64,000 nt of DNA from Owenia fusiformis (GCA_903813345.2 CAIIXF020000011.1:36304166-36368165), one strand, 5' to 3'. Shown: positions 35,948 through 48,752, counted from the stretch's first letter. Notes: a model not told the origin generated them from the letters alone. Numbers and translations: made by a program.

Positions 35948-37070
35948 GAGTCAATACGTCCAAATCCAAACAGGGGGGTAAACATGAACGGGTTCCAAAT
36001 AATGGCAAGCAGATCATTGAATTGAATAATAGTACCTCTACTACCTCTACATAATATTTATAGCCTGAAAGATACAATATAATGATGTATACCAACAATC
36101 TTACAATAAAATAATCAATTATGATGATTTAGGTGTTCGGAATTACCCCCATGCTAGTGTTTGGAATTACCCCCACAAACTCTGTGCGTTTAAATAAATA
36201 GATTTCAGTAATAAATGATTTAAATTTGGGTTTCTTGATATGCAGGGGTGACAGGATCAAGTATCATAAGTTAAGGGTATCATATAATGATATACCATCA
36301 ATCTAATAATTAAAACAATTAAGTTTAAGTTAAGTGTTTGGAATTACCCCCATGCAAGTGTACGGCAAATACCCCCCCAAAAAACTCCTGTTCGGAATTA
36401 CCCCCCTAAAATACCTTGTAGTAAAAATGGAATAACCCAGATATTTTTTACAATTTTTCGTAATTTTTTCTGCAAATGCATTCTACAGTGGATAATACTT
36501 ACTCGAGTCTTTAGCTTACAGCTAGACGAAACTTCATTGATTTCGTATGTACTGTGCTACACGCACCTAGAACTCATTTTTAATAAATTTTATAAATATT
36601 TTTAAGAATATTAATCATATTTAGGATGAAGCGTTGCTTGTCTGGATTTAGATATTTCAAAATTTCATTTCGGAGTTTTGACACATGGTGAAATCTTCTC
36701 GCTGTAGCTAAAAATGGCTTCCGGTTCTGGACGTGAATAACATTTGAAATTATTCTCGCTTAAAGAAATCAAATATAACAATAGATTCAGACGGGGATGT
36801 GAGCTGATGTTCTTCAAATATATACATAAAGGTATATTTCATATTATTATGCCATATTTACTGTGCGTGTGACACAATGATTTACAATATTTATAATACT
36901 AAGGCAGCTCAATCTTCCTCCTCAAAGCCGGAATATAGAGAAGGCTTTGGACCGAAGTAAGATAATACACATAATATATATAGAATCATAGCATAGATGT
37001 GCAGTACAGCCAAGCTAACTACATTTTTTGATGGGGGTGTTTGGAAATAGACGTACTGACTCTAGATCTT
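35948..37070. other. no gene; short dispersed GGAATTACCCCC motifs
   Basis: GTGTTTGGAATTACCCCCAT and close variants occur four times between 36130 and 36410. Otherwise unremarkable AT-rich sequence. Confidence 0.4.
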
Positions 37071-37082
37071 AGGGGTTGTACT

Positions 37083-37868
37083 AGTATGTATCCAACAGAC
37101 CGAATATAATATTCGGTCTGTTATGATTGATATATTTCCTGTGGAAATCGCGGTGATATTTTTTGCACATTAATTTTTCGTTTATTATAAGAATGTTCAC
37201 CTTGAAAATTGGTGAATATGTTGAAGAGATGTTCATCTTAAACTAGAAGCAAAAATATTTGTATAAGGCACAAGTTGATATAAAATAATGAAATGTTCAG
37301 ACTCACCAAAACTTCAGGATGTGTTCATAAGTAGATCGTGAAATCAATGTCAAGGACGTTTTTGAGTTCACGAGATCCAAACGAGATATGCAAATTTTGA
37401 ACTTTGACAACACATGACCACTTGATTACCTCGGCCTTCTTCATGAATATTTCCGCTCTATTTACTATAAATGAAGAAAATTAATCGGGATAATGATAAT
37501 AAATGACTAGATCTAATAAATTCCCGCACAAATGGAATTTAGCAATACGCTTCCGTAATGTTGCTCCGTCCGCTCCACGTGTTATTTGTTTACAAATAGA
37601 CTGACGTCACTGGCTAAATCTCGTTTATCGTGAGAATTGGCATTGCCAAAATGGCTTGACCTAATCAATGGCTTCGCTACAAGAAGCGTCTGTACATTTT
37701 ATGGATATCTTCAGTAAGAGGACAATATATAAATAAATAATATTGTAAGTTCTTTATAAGGTAATCATTTTATCATTAAACAAACTTATTTGTAACATTT
37801 ATACAACACCACATTTTACAATAGGTGACTTACAGTCTGAATATTTATTCAGACGAAGGATACAGTCT
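37083..37868. mobile_element. transposon with 12-bp target duplication, short copy (786 bp)
   Basis: Flanked by AGGGGTTGTACT at 37071-37082 and 37869-37880, again exactly 12 bp. Ends and inner palindromes are the same as in the long copy. It equals that copy minus 848 bp, with one GTGAATATG left at the junction, as expected for a deletion between 9-bp direct repeats. The pre-insertion site can be reconstructed because it lies in the terminal repeat of another element whose opposite end (about 39270-39303) is uninterrupted. Confidence 0.85.
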
Positions 37869-38226
37869 AGGGGTTGTACTAAGTACCACCTACAGTCATT
37901 TTTTTTAATTCTGGGAATCAGTTCATATGGTCAAAATAACAAAAGAATGTGATGTAACCACGTGTCTACTTACCGGCTTGTTCTATGTCATCCATCGGAC
38001 TAGGTTACATCGTGGAACGCAGCCAATGAAGCCAGTATTCTGAGGTTATAAAATCTAAATCTAAATAATTTCCCATTTGTAGCCCCTTGGAGATTTCCGG
38101 AATTGAACAAAGTAGCGAACGTTGCGATCTTTCAACTTTAGTTCGTTGTTTTTCACCACTTTATGTGTAGTGTTTTCATTTAAGTGGGCGGTCTTATTTG
38201 AATGCATCATTTCAGGTCTGTATGAA

Positions 38227-38424
38227 TCAATAGATCAATAAGCAGACTAAAAATACAATTGATTGGGAATACCCAGTGACTTTAGCAGCCCTCCCTACAA
38301 TGTTTGACATTCTTATCTCGGCGTGTCCTCTTCTATAATCAGTAGCAAATGCTCGCAAAACATTTTCCAAAATATTTACTACCGTTTTCCTTGAAGACAT
38401 GGTTGGGTGACTCGTCATTGACAC
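38227..38424 (-). pseudogene. possible transposase N-terminal HTH fragment
   Basis: A 65-codon minus frame reads RKTVVNILENVLRAF, then NIVGRAAKVTGYSQSIV. The pattern (VxNxxxxF..., then RAAxxTGxSxxxV) resembles the N-terminal helix-turn-helix of DDE transposases common in invertebrates. It lies between the ~140-bp inverted arms 37887-38032 and 38572-38713, as the remnant gene of that element would. Family unclear. Confidence 0.35.
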
Positions 38425-39305
38425 ATCATTGAGTCACATGATCGATACAGTAACTAGTCACGTGATCAGACACGTGTCACGTGTCAGTCACGTGAGCTTG
38501 CAAAATGGACGATCTAAATTTCCAAAGATTTGGCTAAGATCAAGATTGATAAGCTGTTGCCTTCAGTGTCCTGTTTGGCTGCGTTCCACAATGTAACCTA
38601 GTCCGATGGATGACATAGAACAAGCCGGTAAGTAGACACGTGGTTACATCACATTCTTTCGTTATTTTAACCATATGAACTGATTCCCAGAATAAAAAAA
38701 ATGACTGTAGGTGCCCCTAGGTGCCCCACATCTAGGTGTCCCCATTGAAATGCCTTATTGGCATATTTTACTACTTTATTTTAAACTAACATTTTTCCAA
38801 GTGTTAATAAGGTACAAAATAAAGTATTTTCATGGAGCTTGTGTAAATATTTCTGTTTGGTTAAGATATTTTTAATTTCTTAAAAAATTTTGATCGATGT
38901 CGAAAAGTCATTTGTTAGGATAATATTTCATAATTTGCTCACTATAAAATGCTACAAATTCACTATTTTAGCAACTAAAGTAAGACCAATGTATATATTT
39001 CAAATGTAAATGCACACTTTAGCATAAACAGTGTTTTATTACTACAAATAAGTGACCATACATGAGCAAAATTCCAGGTGCCCATTTTTCTAACAATAAA
39101 ACTTTGAACATTTTATTTTCGAATCTTCTTTGCAATATTCTCGACTACAAATTATTATTTCAAGCCTATTAATGTCAAGTTAATATGACAAAGGAAATAC
39201 TACTATATTTAAAATGTGTACGTGGTTTAAAATGAAATTAGAAATCCAGGTGCCCAAGGGGACACCTAGGTGGTATTTAGTAACACCCGATCTTAGACTA
39301 AGATT

Positions 39306-41713
39306 TTCTCCATCTAAAATGTCACTCGACTTTTTGTTATTATGAGTCAAAGAAAGCATTCTTGAGTTTCAAATTGACTTCTGTGGTAACTTGAAACCAT
39401 CTTCTAATTTATTCCACTTACCTTTTATTGTTTCTCCAAATATATTCTTTGAAAATCGGATTTTAAGGGTGTTAATCAGGGTAATTCTGTGCCATTTTAA
39501 CAAGAATCTTGTTGCTGTCTAGAAACGAGCAATTGTGATCTTGTTGTTACCTAGGAACGAGCAACTGTGATGTCACGTCACACTCATGTTGTTGTTGTGT
39601 TGCATAAGCCGCTTTTTCCTCGGCAGTTAGTCTCTTGTGCTTTTTTCTTGTATTTTCACTATGTACTTTCTCTTGTACTTTATTCACTTGTTGCGCAGAT
39701 TTTCAAAGTGTTATTCATTATTCATATTTACATTCATATTATTTCATTCATATTATTTTTGCCGTCTTGTAATTTGAATCTTATTGAAAATAACATGGCT
39801 GAAATTCTTCAAATTACAAGAAGGCACAGGCTTATTGTACATCAAACTAAAAAATCTGAAATATACAAATGTCATTCATGTACATTATGAATATACTTTT
39901 CCATATATTATTGCACAATGGTCTCCCAATTTCTTATTTTTGCCGTTCTACTGACGAAATGAAGCAGTGAAATGGACTCTAGGATATATCCTCTCGTCTG
40001 AAATTTTTTGAAATTTGGAATGAAAATATTCAGACTACTGACCTGTCAACCCTCACGCATTAGGCGTGATTGTCACGCATTTGCTGAAAAAATAGAAATC
40101 ACGCATCAATTTAGGGTGTATGATCAAATATCACGCAAGTCATGCATTTTGTTGATATTTTTAAAAATCATTTTTTGTGAAATGCCGACACGGTAAAAAA
40201 CCGAACGGCGAAAAAAAGCGAACGCATTCCGTTTGGTCTTTGCACGCGATTGCCGTTTATGTCACCCATTTGGTACAAAATATCTGTATATATCACGCAT
40301 TTGTTTCGAAAATATTTATTTGCATTACTTCCCCTAGCTTTATTTCTATTTGACAATATGTTGTGTTACTTTTTATAACATTTAATTTTACTACTTAATT
40401 GAATTGTTACAATGCTTATTTTTTGGAAGTGAAGTTTCCTAAAATTGATAATTGTGTGCAGGAAATTTCCTGTTCTTCCCACAGGAGAGACATAATGATC
40501 AATAGACTGAATTCTCAGGAATTTCAGTCTATTGGATATAGACTAGAGTCTATAGCCCGGCTTACTCTACCGAGCTGACAGAAGTCAGCTCTGGGAAGTT
40601 GGATCGAAAATCCTTGAAGAGGAAAAATTGAGCCCATTTTGAATAAACGTGCTGAGTAGCGTTTATAACACACTATATATTTGAATCAATACATAATTTA
40701 TTTGTTGTTACCTTATTTTGATCCTTCAACAGTCTGTTGTTGTAGTAAATCAATGTTCTATCAGACAACAAAACTTTTGAATTTGGATTGCAGCCATTTT
40801 AGGTCTCGCGAGATCTCTTGACTTTCGAAAGTTAAGATTTGCTACAAAATAACTCGCGTTAGCTAAATATGAATAGTCACGTGATCCTTTAGCGGCGATG
40901 CCCATGCACCTGTAAAGTATAATGCACATGTGCCCACATGCGCAAAAAGTTAAAAATGGTGCGAACCAGATCTGGAATTTCTCCAATTTAACTGCAAATT
41001 ACACAACAAGTAGGACTTATTGTCACCACGCGTCATGAAAAGGGCAAGTTAAATTCAATTATCTATAAGTTAACTTATTCCAGCGCGCCTGCTGGAAGTT
41101 GGAGTAAACCACTTCACAACACGGTATATTTGAACGGTCTGTCAGCTGGCTTTTCAGCCAGCTGTGTTCAGTAAAGCCCGGCTTACTACAGTAAAATTTT
41201 AAATGATTAGAACTGAGATAATAAGCAATCAAAGGACCATATTGAAACAGTATATGTAAAAATAGAAACATTTACACATATCCTAACGTTTGTATATTTT
41301 AGTTTGTTTTGTAGTTTAGTTATCATATCTGTTAGAGGTGTCACGTTTTCCCGATGTTGGACCGAATTTTGGTCCAGATGCTTCGGTTCGGGACACGGGA
41401 CAGAAAGGGTTAATATCGGTTTGGTATCGGTATATAAATTCCTTTCCTAAAATGCATTAAACGTGTATAAATAGCGAGGAACATCTCCGATTTCGTTCTG
41501 AAAAATAAAATTACATGTAAATATTATCACATACCTCTTTGTAAGGTATTAAGATGTAATAGTGTGAGATGTTTGGATTTACTTTCATAATTAGATTGGT
41601 TTAAAGTTAGTGAGTGAATGAATGGATTATTCAGTAATACATGAATGGGTTGATTTCAGGTTGATGATAATGCTTGTTCGTAAATTTCTTCATTGTCGTT
41701 CGCAAATCGAGTG
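39306..41713. other. dispersed repeats, no gene
   Basis: Contains AACATGGCTGAAATTCTTC (39793) with a diverged relative at 42670; a cluster of TCACGCAT motifs (40050-40300); small hairpins AGCTGACAGAAGTCAGCT (about 40574) and AGCTGGCTTTTCAGCCAGCT (about 41144), the latter shortly before AGCCCGGCTTACT (41176), which also occurs at 40555; and a lone TTAGAGGTGTCAC end at 41333. The 107-codon frame at 39567 has no recognised motif. Confidence 0.4.
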
Positions 41714-42152
41714 AATAGACTAGATGCGAGTAGAAATAATCTTGATTTAAGTCATTAACTATTCAAAATTCAGTCAAAGTGATGTCATATTCGAAATCTG
41801 CATGTAAAAGTACATCTGGAAATATGGTTTTGAAAATTGTCTTTCAACTTTGAAACTTTAAATTTTTTTGAAAATATGACTTCTTGTTCGGGTTGATTCC
41901 CCATAGACCCCATGTTACAAAATCACAAAAAGTGAATTATCTTTTCTTGTATTGGACAGATAACATTTTCTTTTACTGGACCTATTTTAATTTGCATAAC
42001 TATTAGTTACATAAGGGTAATATGAAAATTGAACCACACAAATAGATGTAATTTAAGTTAAGGGAACTTTCTACTATACCCGCCATGCTATCTGACCTGA
42101 ACGAGCCACTTAGTGGTGAATCTGGTAACTACCTACTCGCATCTGCGTTATT
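41714..42152 (+). mobile_element. MITE family A, copy 3 (~439 bp)
   Basis: Same internal sequence as copy 1 (for example TTCCCCATAGACCCCATG and GAACTTTCTACTATACCCGC) between GATGCGAGTAG and CTACTCGCATCTGCG. The left end differs (AATAGACTA), a feature shared with copy 4, so these two form a subfamily. Confidence 0.8.
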
Positions 42153-42850
42153 ATCAGTATGCCGGATGTAGGAAAGGAATTGAAAAATCGAGCCGGCATC
42201 TAAGTCGAAAAAGTCGGCAGTTTGGAAGTATTTTGGGACTCCGATATTACAAGGTAAACCAATTGGTGATAGTACACCGTGTGGACTGTGTGAAATGTTG
42301 ATCACATTCACGGCAGATGCTTTAAATTCGATTTTAATTGACGTTTGTTTATTTCTGAATATGATTTTGAAAAGTGAAACTGTCATCTATGTCTATAATA
42401 ATCTGCAAAAGGCTAATAAGCCCATATAAAGTAGATATATAATTTAACAGTGCACTGATAGAATTTGAATAGAATATAATTTAAAACCTTAACATTTAAA
42501 AATAGATCTATGGTTTACAACCATCAGACATTGCATCATTTTTTAATAATCTGTCCCATGCCGTTCTTAAAGTACCGTGGCCTGAGACCATTTGTACTGT
42601 TCCGTACCATACCAAAGTTATATTTTATATTTTGATGCTTCTCTGCCATGTTATTTTCAGAAAAATTAACATGGCTGAAACTCTCTAAATTACAAAAGTC
42701 TACAGCTTTACTGTACATTATACATAACTATCTGAAATATACAAAAGTTAGGACAAGTACATATGTTTCTATTTTTTATATACTGTTGCAATATAGTCAT
42801 TTGATTGCTTATTTTTTTTAAAATTCATAGTAGTTCCAAACATTTAAAAT

Positions 42851-42920
42851 TTTACTGTATATTTGCACATAGCAATCTTTAGAATCAATCTAAATGATGG
42901 CTATGTGCAAATATAGTAAA
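42851..42920. repeat. imperfect hairpin related to 7337-7400
   Basis: TTTACTGTATATTTGCACAT at the left pairs with ATGTGCAAATATAGTAAA at the right around a short loop; the same core as the perfect hairpin at 7337 with several mismatches. Confidence 0.65.
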
Positions 42921-44640
42921 GCCCGGCTGGGGTCTCTAGTAGTTCAACAAGTTTCAACAAAATTCGCAGGATTTTGCGGGACATCCACCTAAATTTGCGG
43001 GATTTCGCGGGACATTCAAGGATGTGCCTGATTGGGACTTAATGTTAAAGTACTCAAATCGAACTTTCAGATACTGATTAATCAAATTTTATGCACTTAA
43101 CTTAAACAAACAATATCACACAATACGCATAGGAATATTATTATGTATTTTCCGTTATATCTTGTCACACTATTGTAAAGATTATTGCATACAGGTTTTA
43201 ATAATGAATTAGTGATTACGAAATTCAGTGTAAGGCACTGACAACTTTTGTAATACTTTTAGATGAAGTTTGAGAGACTGGGAAATTATTAACATCAAAA
43301 AGTGGCGACATATTGTTCAAGTCATTAACAAAAAAAGTGAACGGCATTTGGTGTCTGTAACAAAATCTTACAAATGGCATTATTGGTGACATTTTGTGTT
43401 TACGCATTGTTGTCTAGGGCACGTAACGAAAAACAGTAATCAGTAATTCCTCCAAAAGCAAGAGCTCTAAATCCAATAGCAGTCCTCGCTGATCTGATGC
43501 ACTGGGAGTTTTGGCAGCACTTTTCAAATGAAGTAAACTTTACTCCTCAAAAGTGCAAATAACTCACAAGATAATCACAATATTAGCCTGGGGGATTGCA
43601 ACAATTTTGGAAATTCGCGGAGGTCAAAGCCGACGTTTGTGGGATTTTGCGGGACATTCCAGGTCATGTGAATTAGCCTAATTTTGATCAAAAAAAGTGC
43701 AGGGCACTCGACAGCTCTGTACTAAGCTAGAATATGATCCAGTATTCAACTTCAAAATGATGAATAAAAATATTCATGATTTGTTTGATAAAAATCTTTT
43801 GATTAAAACTGAATGCAGGTGTATAAATAATGGACATGTTCAGATGAGTCTTTACAAATACATAAACAAATTGTGGCAGCCATTCATCATTGATGTTTAC
43901 CAACTTAATAGACTAAGTTCACTTTCAGCCCATGTCATACAACATATCCTATATGTGCCAATGGAATTGTCCACTTGTCTGTCCATCTGTCAAGCCTTTG
44001 TATCGATTTATGATTTTTGAATTTTAAAAGGAAACTGCCATTTCTCTGATCATATTGGGGAGGGGGTCTCTACACTATTGGTTCCAACACCTAGCTTTAC
44101 CTCATTTTGGTTGTCAAATATCATATTTTTCAAAGTACACCATTTTAGCCCATTGAATAGTGTCACTTGTTTCAATCAAACAAGTCTGTCATCTGTATTT
44201 TAACTCTAGATTCTAGATATAGTAATCAATCAGTCTTGTCAATCACTTCATTTAACATTGTTTCTAGGTGTTTACTCACTGGTCAAAGCAGCAAGTCATT
44301 GAGATACAGTCATGCTGGCTGATTTATGTAAAACACTTTCATTCAATATACCTGCATTACTTGTTAATGTCATATTGTTTTATGTTATATTTGATCACCC
44401 AACTGGATATTTTCATGCATATTCATTATTTCTATTATGTTGGCTATGTGAATATACCTTACTAGTGTGGTGAGTATTACAATAATACATAATTTATTAG
44501 ATGAATGTTGCATTGGTAGATTCAGTGTAATGTTTTATCTTTTATCAACTTACATTGGCTTGGTGAATGCCACATCACATGAACACTAAATACAGACATA
44601 GCAGTAGTCATAGTCTTAGACTGCAAAATGTGGGAACACC
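42921..44640. other. no supported gene
   Basis: GCGGGATTTCGCGGGACATT-type motifs occur at 42955-43020 and again at 43610-43665, suggesting a repeat pair around 43 kb. The 107-codon frame at 43697-44020 has no recognisable domain. Confidence 0.35.
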
Positions 44641-44642
44641 CT

Positions 44643-44688
44643 AAGGTAGGACTTGTAGATTGAAAATCTGGCTATTTTGTCTTTAAAG
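44643..44688. repeat. isolated unit of the 42-bp minisatellite
   Basis: AAGGTAGGACTTGTAGATTG plus AAAATCTGGCTATTTTGTC is one unit of the family arrayed at 46425-48241, standing alone 1.7 kb upstream. Confidence 0.7.
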
Positions 44689-45761
44689 GGATCCAACACC
44701 TTACAAAACTTCTTAACGGAGAGGAATAAGGGAAAATGCTTGCCGGATTCTGAATCTGTGTATTTTTTAATGATTTTTCACCGTCTTAGAATTTCAATTT
44801 TTTCCTTTGAAAAAATGAGATTTGCATTGTTTTCCAATTAGAAAAATGAGTAAACATGAATAGCTCGAAATCTAACGGTGAGATTTTGTTTTAAAAAATC
44901 ATGGATATCAAGGCTAAATATAGTTATACAGTAAACTTAAAAAAGCAATGCTTGGACTCTTCATATTTACACAAAAAATTAATTAGTAAATGAGGTTTGA
45001 TATTTGTGAGAATAAGTTGTACGAGGTGCAATGCTCTACAAACACCAGACTACAGGGTGGATTAGGATCAATGACACACATAAAAATTGATTTAAAAATA
45101 TTTCATGATAATTATCTCAAACAAAAGCAGTTAGCGAAGGATACATTTCATTACACTCAATAATAGTTATCACTTTTGACTATATATACATATCTCATGG
45201 GAATGTATTTCCATCTGCTCAAGATATCATATTTTAGCTTCGAAAATCACGATCGTTGGATAATACATTTGTCTCAGAATGATAGGCCACCCTGTAGCTT
45301 TCACTTGAAGTGTACCCTTGAGAATAATGAACTTACTTTCAAATTGGTCTTGCTTTTGTGGTGTATGTGGCTTTTTAGCAGATCTGCCACGCTCATTTCT
45401 TTCCAGAACCATCTTGTTCAAATGTATCACTATATTATACGCGCATGTATAGACAAATGACATAGATATACATATAAATTATATATTGCACCTGTATTTA
45501 CTTACATGGGAATATATTCCCTTATGGAAAAATGCAAATGCATGAACATATATTTTCATCTTATACTAGTATATGACTTCAAGCTAACATATTATTTTAT
45601 ATTTATATTTTCATAGTTAGTTTAACATGAATAATAGATCCATGAGAACAATATTCTTTGTTTTTTTTGAATTGATGGGTTTACTGTGAATTCAATAAAT
45701 TACAATTTGCAAGGGGTAAGTATACTGTATGAGCTAGCTAGTGGCTTTGTATTTTATGTTA

Positions 45762-46186
45762 GGCCAGGGTAATTAAATTAGTTGTTTCTCTTTCTTCTAA
45801 TTTTCAAAATTGATATGGGAATGACGGTTTTCATATTACCTTTTTTGTCTATCTAAAATGCTGATGAGGGACGGGATGATTTTTTTCTTTAAAATAACTG
45901 TAAAAACAAATAACTGATTTTGAAGGAAATAAACTGAGTTTATGTTGAATTTATATGTTGAATTTAGCCTACTTTACTGGTATACATGTACATGTATTTG
46001 ATCATATATCAGTACCACGATATTGTCAATTATCCTGATCCATAAAAAGTAAAAAAAAGTGTTTCACACGCCATGGATGCGCGCGAGGTACGGTGTTTTT
46101 TCTCAGAAATGGCAGAAAATAAGTGGAGGGGGAATTGGGCCACACACGGGCAAGAATGAGAAACACCTAATTTAATTACCCTAACC
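45762..46186. mobile_element. TTA-flanked MITE (425 bp), Harbinger-like
   Basis: TTA at 45759-45761 and 46187-46189. Inverted ends share GGGTAATTAAATTAG followed by TGTTTCTC. A 3-bp TTA/TAA duplication and G-starting ends fit PIF/Harbinger-type MITEs; no coding region. Confidence 0.65.
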
Positions 46187-46424
46187 TTAGTTCATCCAGT
46201 AGTACGTTTTTACTGCAAAGTAGTGTTTTTATATGCAGCTTTATAGCATAAAATATGTTGAATGAAGCATATGGTGTGGATTAGTCGTGTGACACACAAA
46301 CTGACCAATACATGAGGGTATTAGCTACTTTTCACATAAACCAAAGGAGGACAATGCTTTTATTTCAACTGGGAGCTTACCTCCACACGACTGATCATGT
46401 GACCATGGTGGTGGTCCCCTTTAA

Positions 46425-48241
46425 GATAGGACTAGTAGATTGCATATCTGGCCCTTTTGTCTTTAAGGTAGGAGTAGTAGGCTGAAAATCTGGCCCTTTT
46501 GTCTTTAGGTAGAAGTAGTAGGTGGAAAACCTGTTTCCTTTGTCTTTAGGTAGGACTAGTAGGTTGAAAATCTGGCTATTTTGTCTTTAAGATAGGACTA
46601 GTAGATTGCATATCTGGCCCTTTTGTCTTTAAGGTAGGAGTAGTAGGCTGAAAATCTGTCCCTTTTGTCTTTAGGTAGAAGTAGTAGGTGGAAAACCTGT
46701 TTCCTTTGTCTTTAGGTAGGACTAGTAGGTTGAAAATCTGGCTATTTTGTCTTTAGGATAGGACTAGTAGATTGCATATCTGGCCGTTTTGTCTTTAAGG
46801 TAGGAGTAGTAGGCTGAAAATCTGGCCCTTTTGTCTTTAGGTAGAAGTAGTAGGTAGAAAACCTGTTTCTATTGTCTTTAAGTTTGGAGTGGTAGATTGA
46901 AAATCTGGCCCTTTTGTCTTTAAGGTAGGACTAGTAGGTTGAAAATCTGGCCCTTTTGTCTTTAAGGTAGGACGGGTTGAAAATCTGGCTCTTTTGTCTT
47001 TAAGTTTGGAGTGGTAGGTTGAAAATCTGTCTCTTTTGTCTTTAAGGTAGGAAGAGTAGGTTGAAAATCTGGCTTTTTTGTCTTTAAGGTAGGACAAGTA
47101 GGTTGAAAATCTGGCTCTTTTGTCTTTAAGGTAGGACAAGAAGTTGAAAATCTGGCTTTTTTGTCTTTAAGATAGGACTAGTAGGTTGAAAATCTGGCTC
47201 TTTTGTCTTTAAGTTTGGAGTGGTAGGTTGAGAATCTGACTCTTTTGTCTTTAAGGTAGAAGTAGTAGGTTGAAAACCTGTTTCCTTTGTCTTTAAGGTA
47301 GGACTAGTAGGTTGAAAATCTGTCTCTTTTGTCTTTAAGGTAGGACATGTAGGTTGAAAATCTGGCTCTTTTGTCTTTAAGTTTGGAGTGGTAGGTTGAA
47401 AATCTGGCTCTTTTGTCTTTAAGTTTGGAGTGGTAGGTTGTAAATCTGGCCCTTTTGTCTTTAAGGTAGGATGAGTAGGTTGAAAATCTGGCTCTTTTGT
47501 CTTTAAGTTTGGAGTGGTAGGTTGAAAATCTGTCTCTTTTGTCTTTAAGGTAGGAAGAGTACGTTGAAAATCTGGCTCCTTTGTCTTTAAGTTTGGAGTG
47601 GTAGGTTGTAAATCTGGCCCTTTTGTCTTTAAGGTAGGAGTAGTAGGTTGAAAACCTGACTCCTTTGTCTTTAAGTTTGGAGTGGTAGGTTGTAAATCTG
47701 GCCCTTTTGTCTTTAAGGTAGGATGAGTAGGTTGAAAATCTGGCTCTTTTGTCTTTAAGTTTGGAGTGGTAGGTTGAAAATCTGGCTCTTTTGTCTTTAA
47801 GGTAGGAAGAGTAGGTTGAAAATCTGGCTTTTTTGTCTTTAAGGTAGGACAAGTAGTTTGAAAATCTGGCTCTTTTGTCTTTAAGGTAGGACAAGAAGTT
47901 GAAAATCTGGCTTTTTTGTCTTTAAGATAGGACTAGTAGGCTGAAAATCTGGCTCTTTTGTCTTTAAGTTTGGAGTGGTAGGTTGAGAATCTGGCTCTTT
48001 TGTCTTTAAGGTAGAAGTAGTAGGTTGAAAACCTGTTTCCTTTGTCTTTAAGGTAGGACTAGTAGGTTGAAAATCTGTCTCTTTTGTCTTTAAGGTAGGA
48101 CTAGTAGGATGAAAATCTGGCTCTTTTGTCTTTAAGTTTGGAGTGGTAGGTTGAAAATCTGGCTCTTTTGTCTTTAAGGTAGGAGTAGTAGGTTGAAAAC
48201 CTGGCTCCTTTGTCTTTAAGGTAGGACTAGTAGGTTGAAAA
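46425..48241. repeat. 42-bp minisatellite, ~43 copies, upstream of DPY19L3
   Basis: The unit is GTAGGTTGAAAATCTGGCTC, TTTTGTCTTTAAGGTAGGAC, TA. A variant with AAGTTTGGAGTGGTAGG instead of AAGGTAGGACTAGTAGG is interspersed, forming irregular higher-order blocks; 46430-46860 shows a ~166-bp four-unit period. Unit length 42 is a multiple of three, giving minus-strand frames of 100 and 196 codons that are artefacts. The array ends about 500 bp before the DPY19L3 start. Confidence 0.9.
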
Positions 48242-48752
48242 TTAAGGCTAGCATATAATAAACAAGTAATTTATATCAATTACCTTATGCTTACTTCCTT
48301 TTCACATGTAGACAGTTTTATAAAATTAAGTAGAATTCAACTCCTTGCAGCCATCATTTTGTCATATGGCCAGTTTCCATCCAGTTTCCAGATGATCCAG
48401 TTTTCTGAAAATGCACATTCTCCATCTAAAACTAATTTTTGATGTGTCTTTTGAATGGTTGACTTATTTTTTTCTAAAATGATCAAATAATTATATATTT
48501 AGCAAAACATTACAAATTACAACAGTTCGAGTATTATATGTTGATAAATATGTTAGTAGGGGGAGTGAATAGATGTACCAATTTGAAATTATGGAATTGA
48601 TATTAAAGAGTAAACAATCTCAATGATTCCAGATCAAGACCAAAATAAACCATTCATCTATGTAAAATATAGAATGGCTGACTGTACACGTTCTTATTGG
48701 CTGGAATGTGATGCATTATTTTTAATCTACGTTTCAGCACATTCATACAAAG
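48242..48752 (+). promoter_or_regulatory. DPY19L3: 5' flank of DPY19L3 exon 1a with splice acceptor
   Basis: ACGTTTCAG at 48728-48736 is a plausible 3' splice site 17 nt before the ATG, implying an upstream non-coding exon that I cannot locate. No TATA box or GC-rich promoter is evident. Confidence 0.4.

Larger units (their letters stand above)
37060..39305. mobile_element. composite inverted-repeat element hosting the short copy
   Basis: The left end (AGATCTTAGGGGTTGTACT, then AAGTACCACCTA after the insertion) is matched in complement by TAGGTGGTATTTAGTAACAC at 39270 onward. Inside, a second pair with ~140-bp arms runs 37887-38032 and 38572-38713 (CACCTACAGTCATTTTTTTT; TGGATGACATAGAACAAGCC). 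AGGTGTCCCC and its complement recur near 38731 and 39260. Confidence 0.55.

Noticed and set aside
43697-44020. 107-codon plus frame
   Set aside because: Composition and lack of any family motif suggest a chance frame; no exon borders or partner frames nearby.
46837-47894. Minus-strand frames with SYLKDKRARFSTY repeats
   Set aside because: Product of the 42-bp minisatellite (14 codons per unit); no flanking gene structure.
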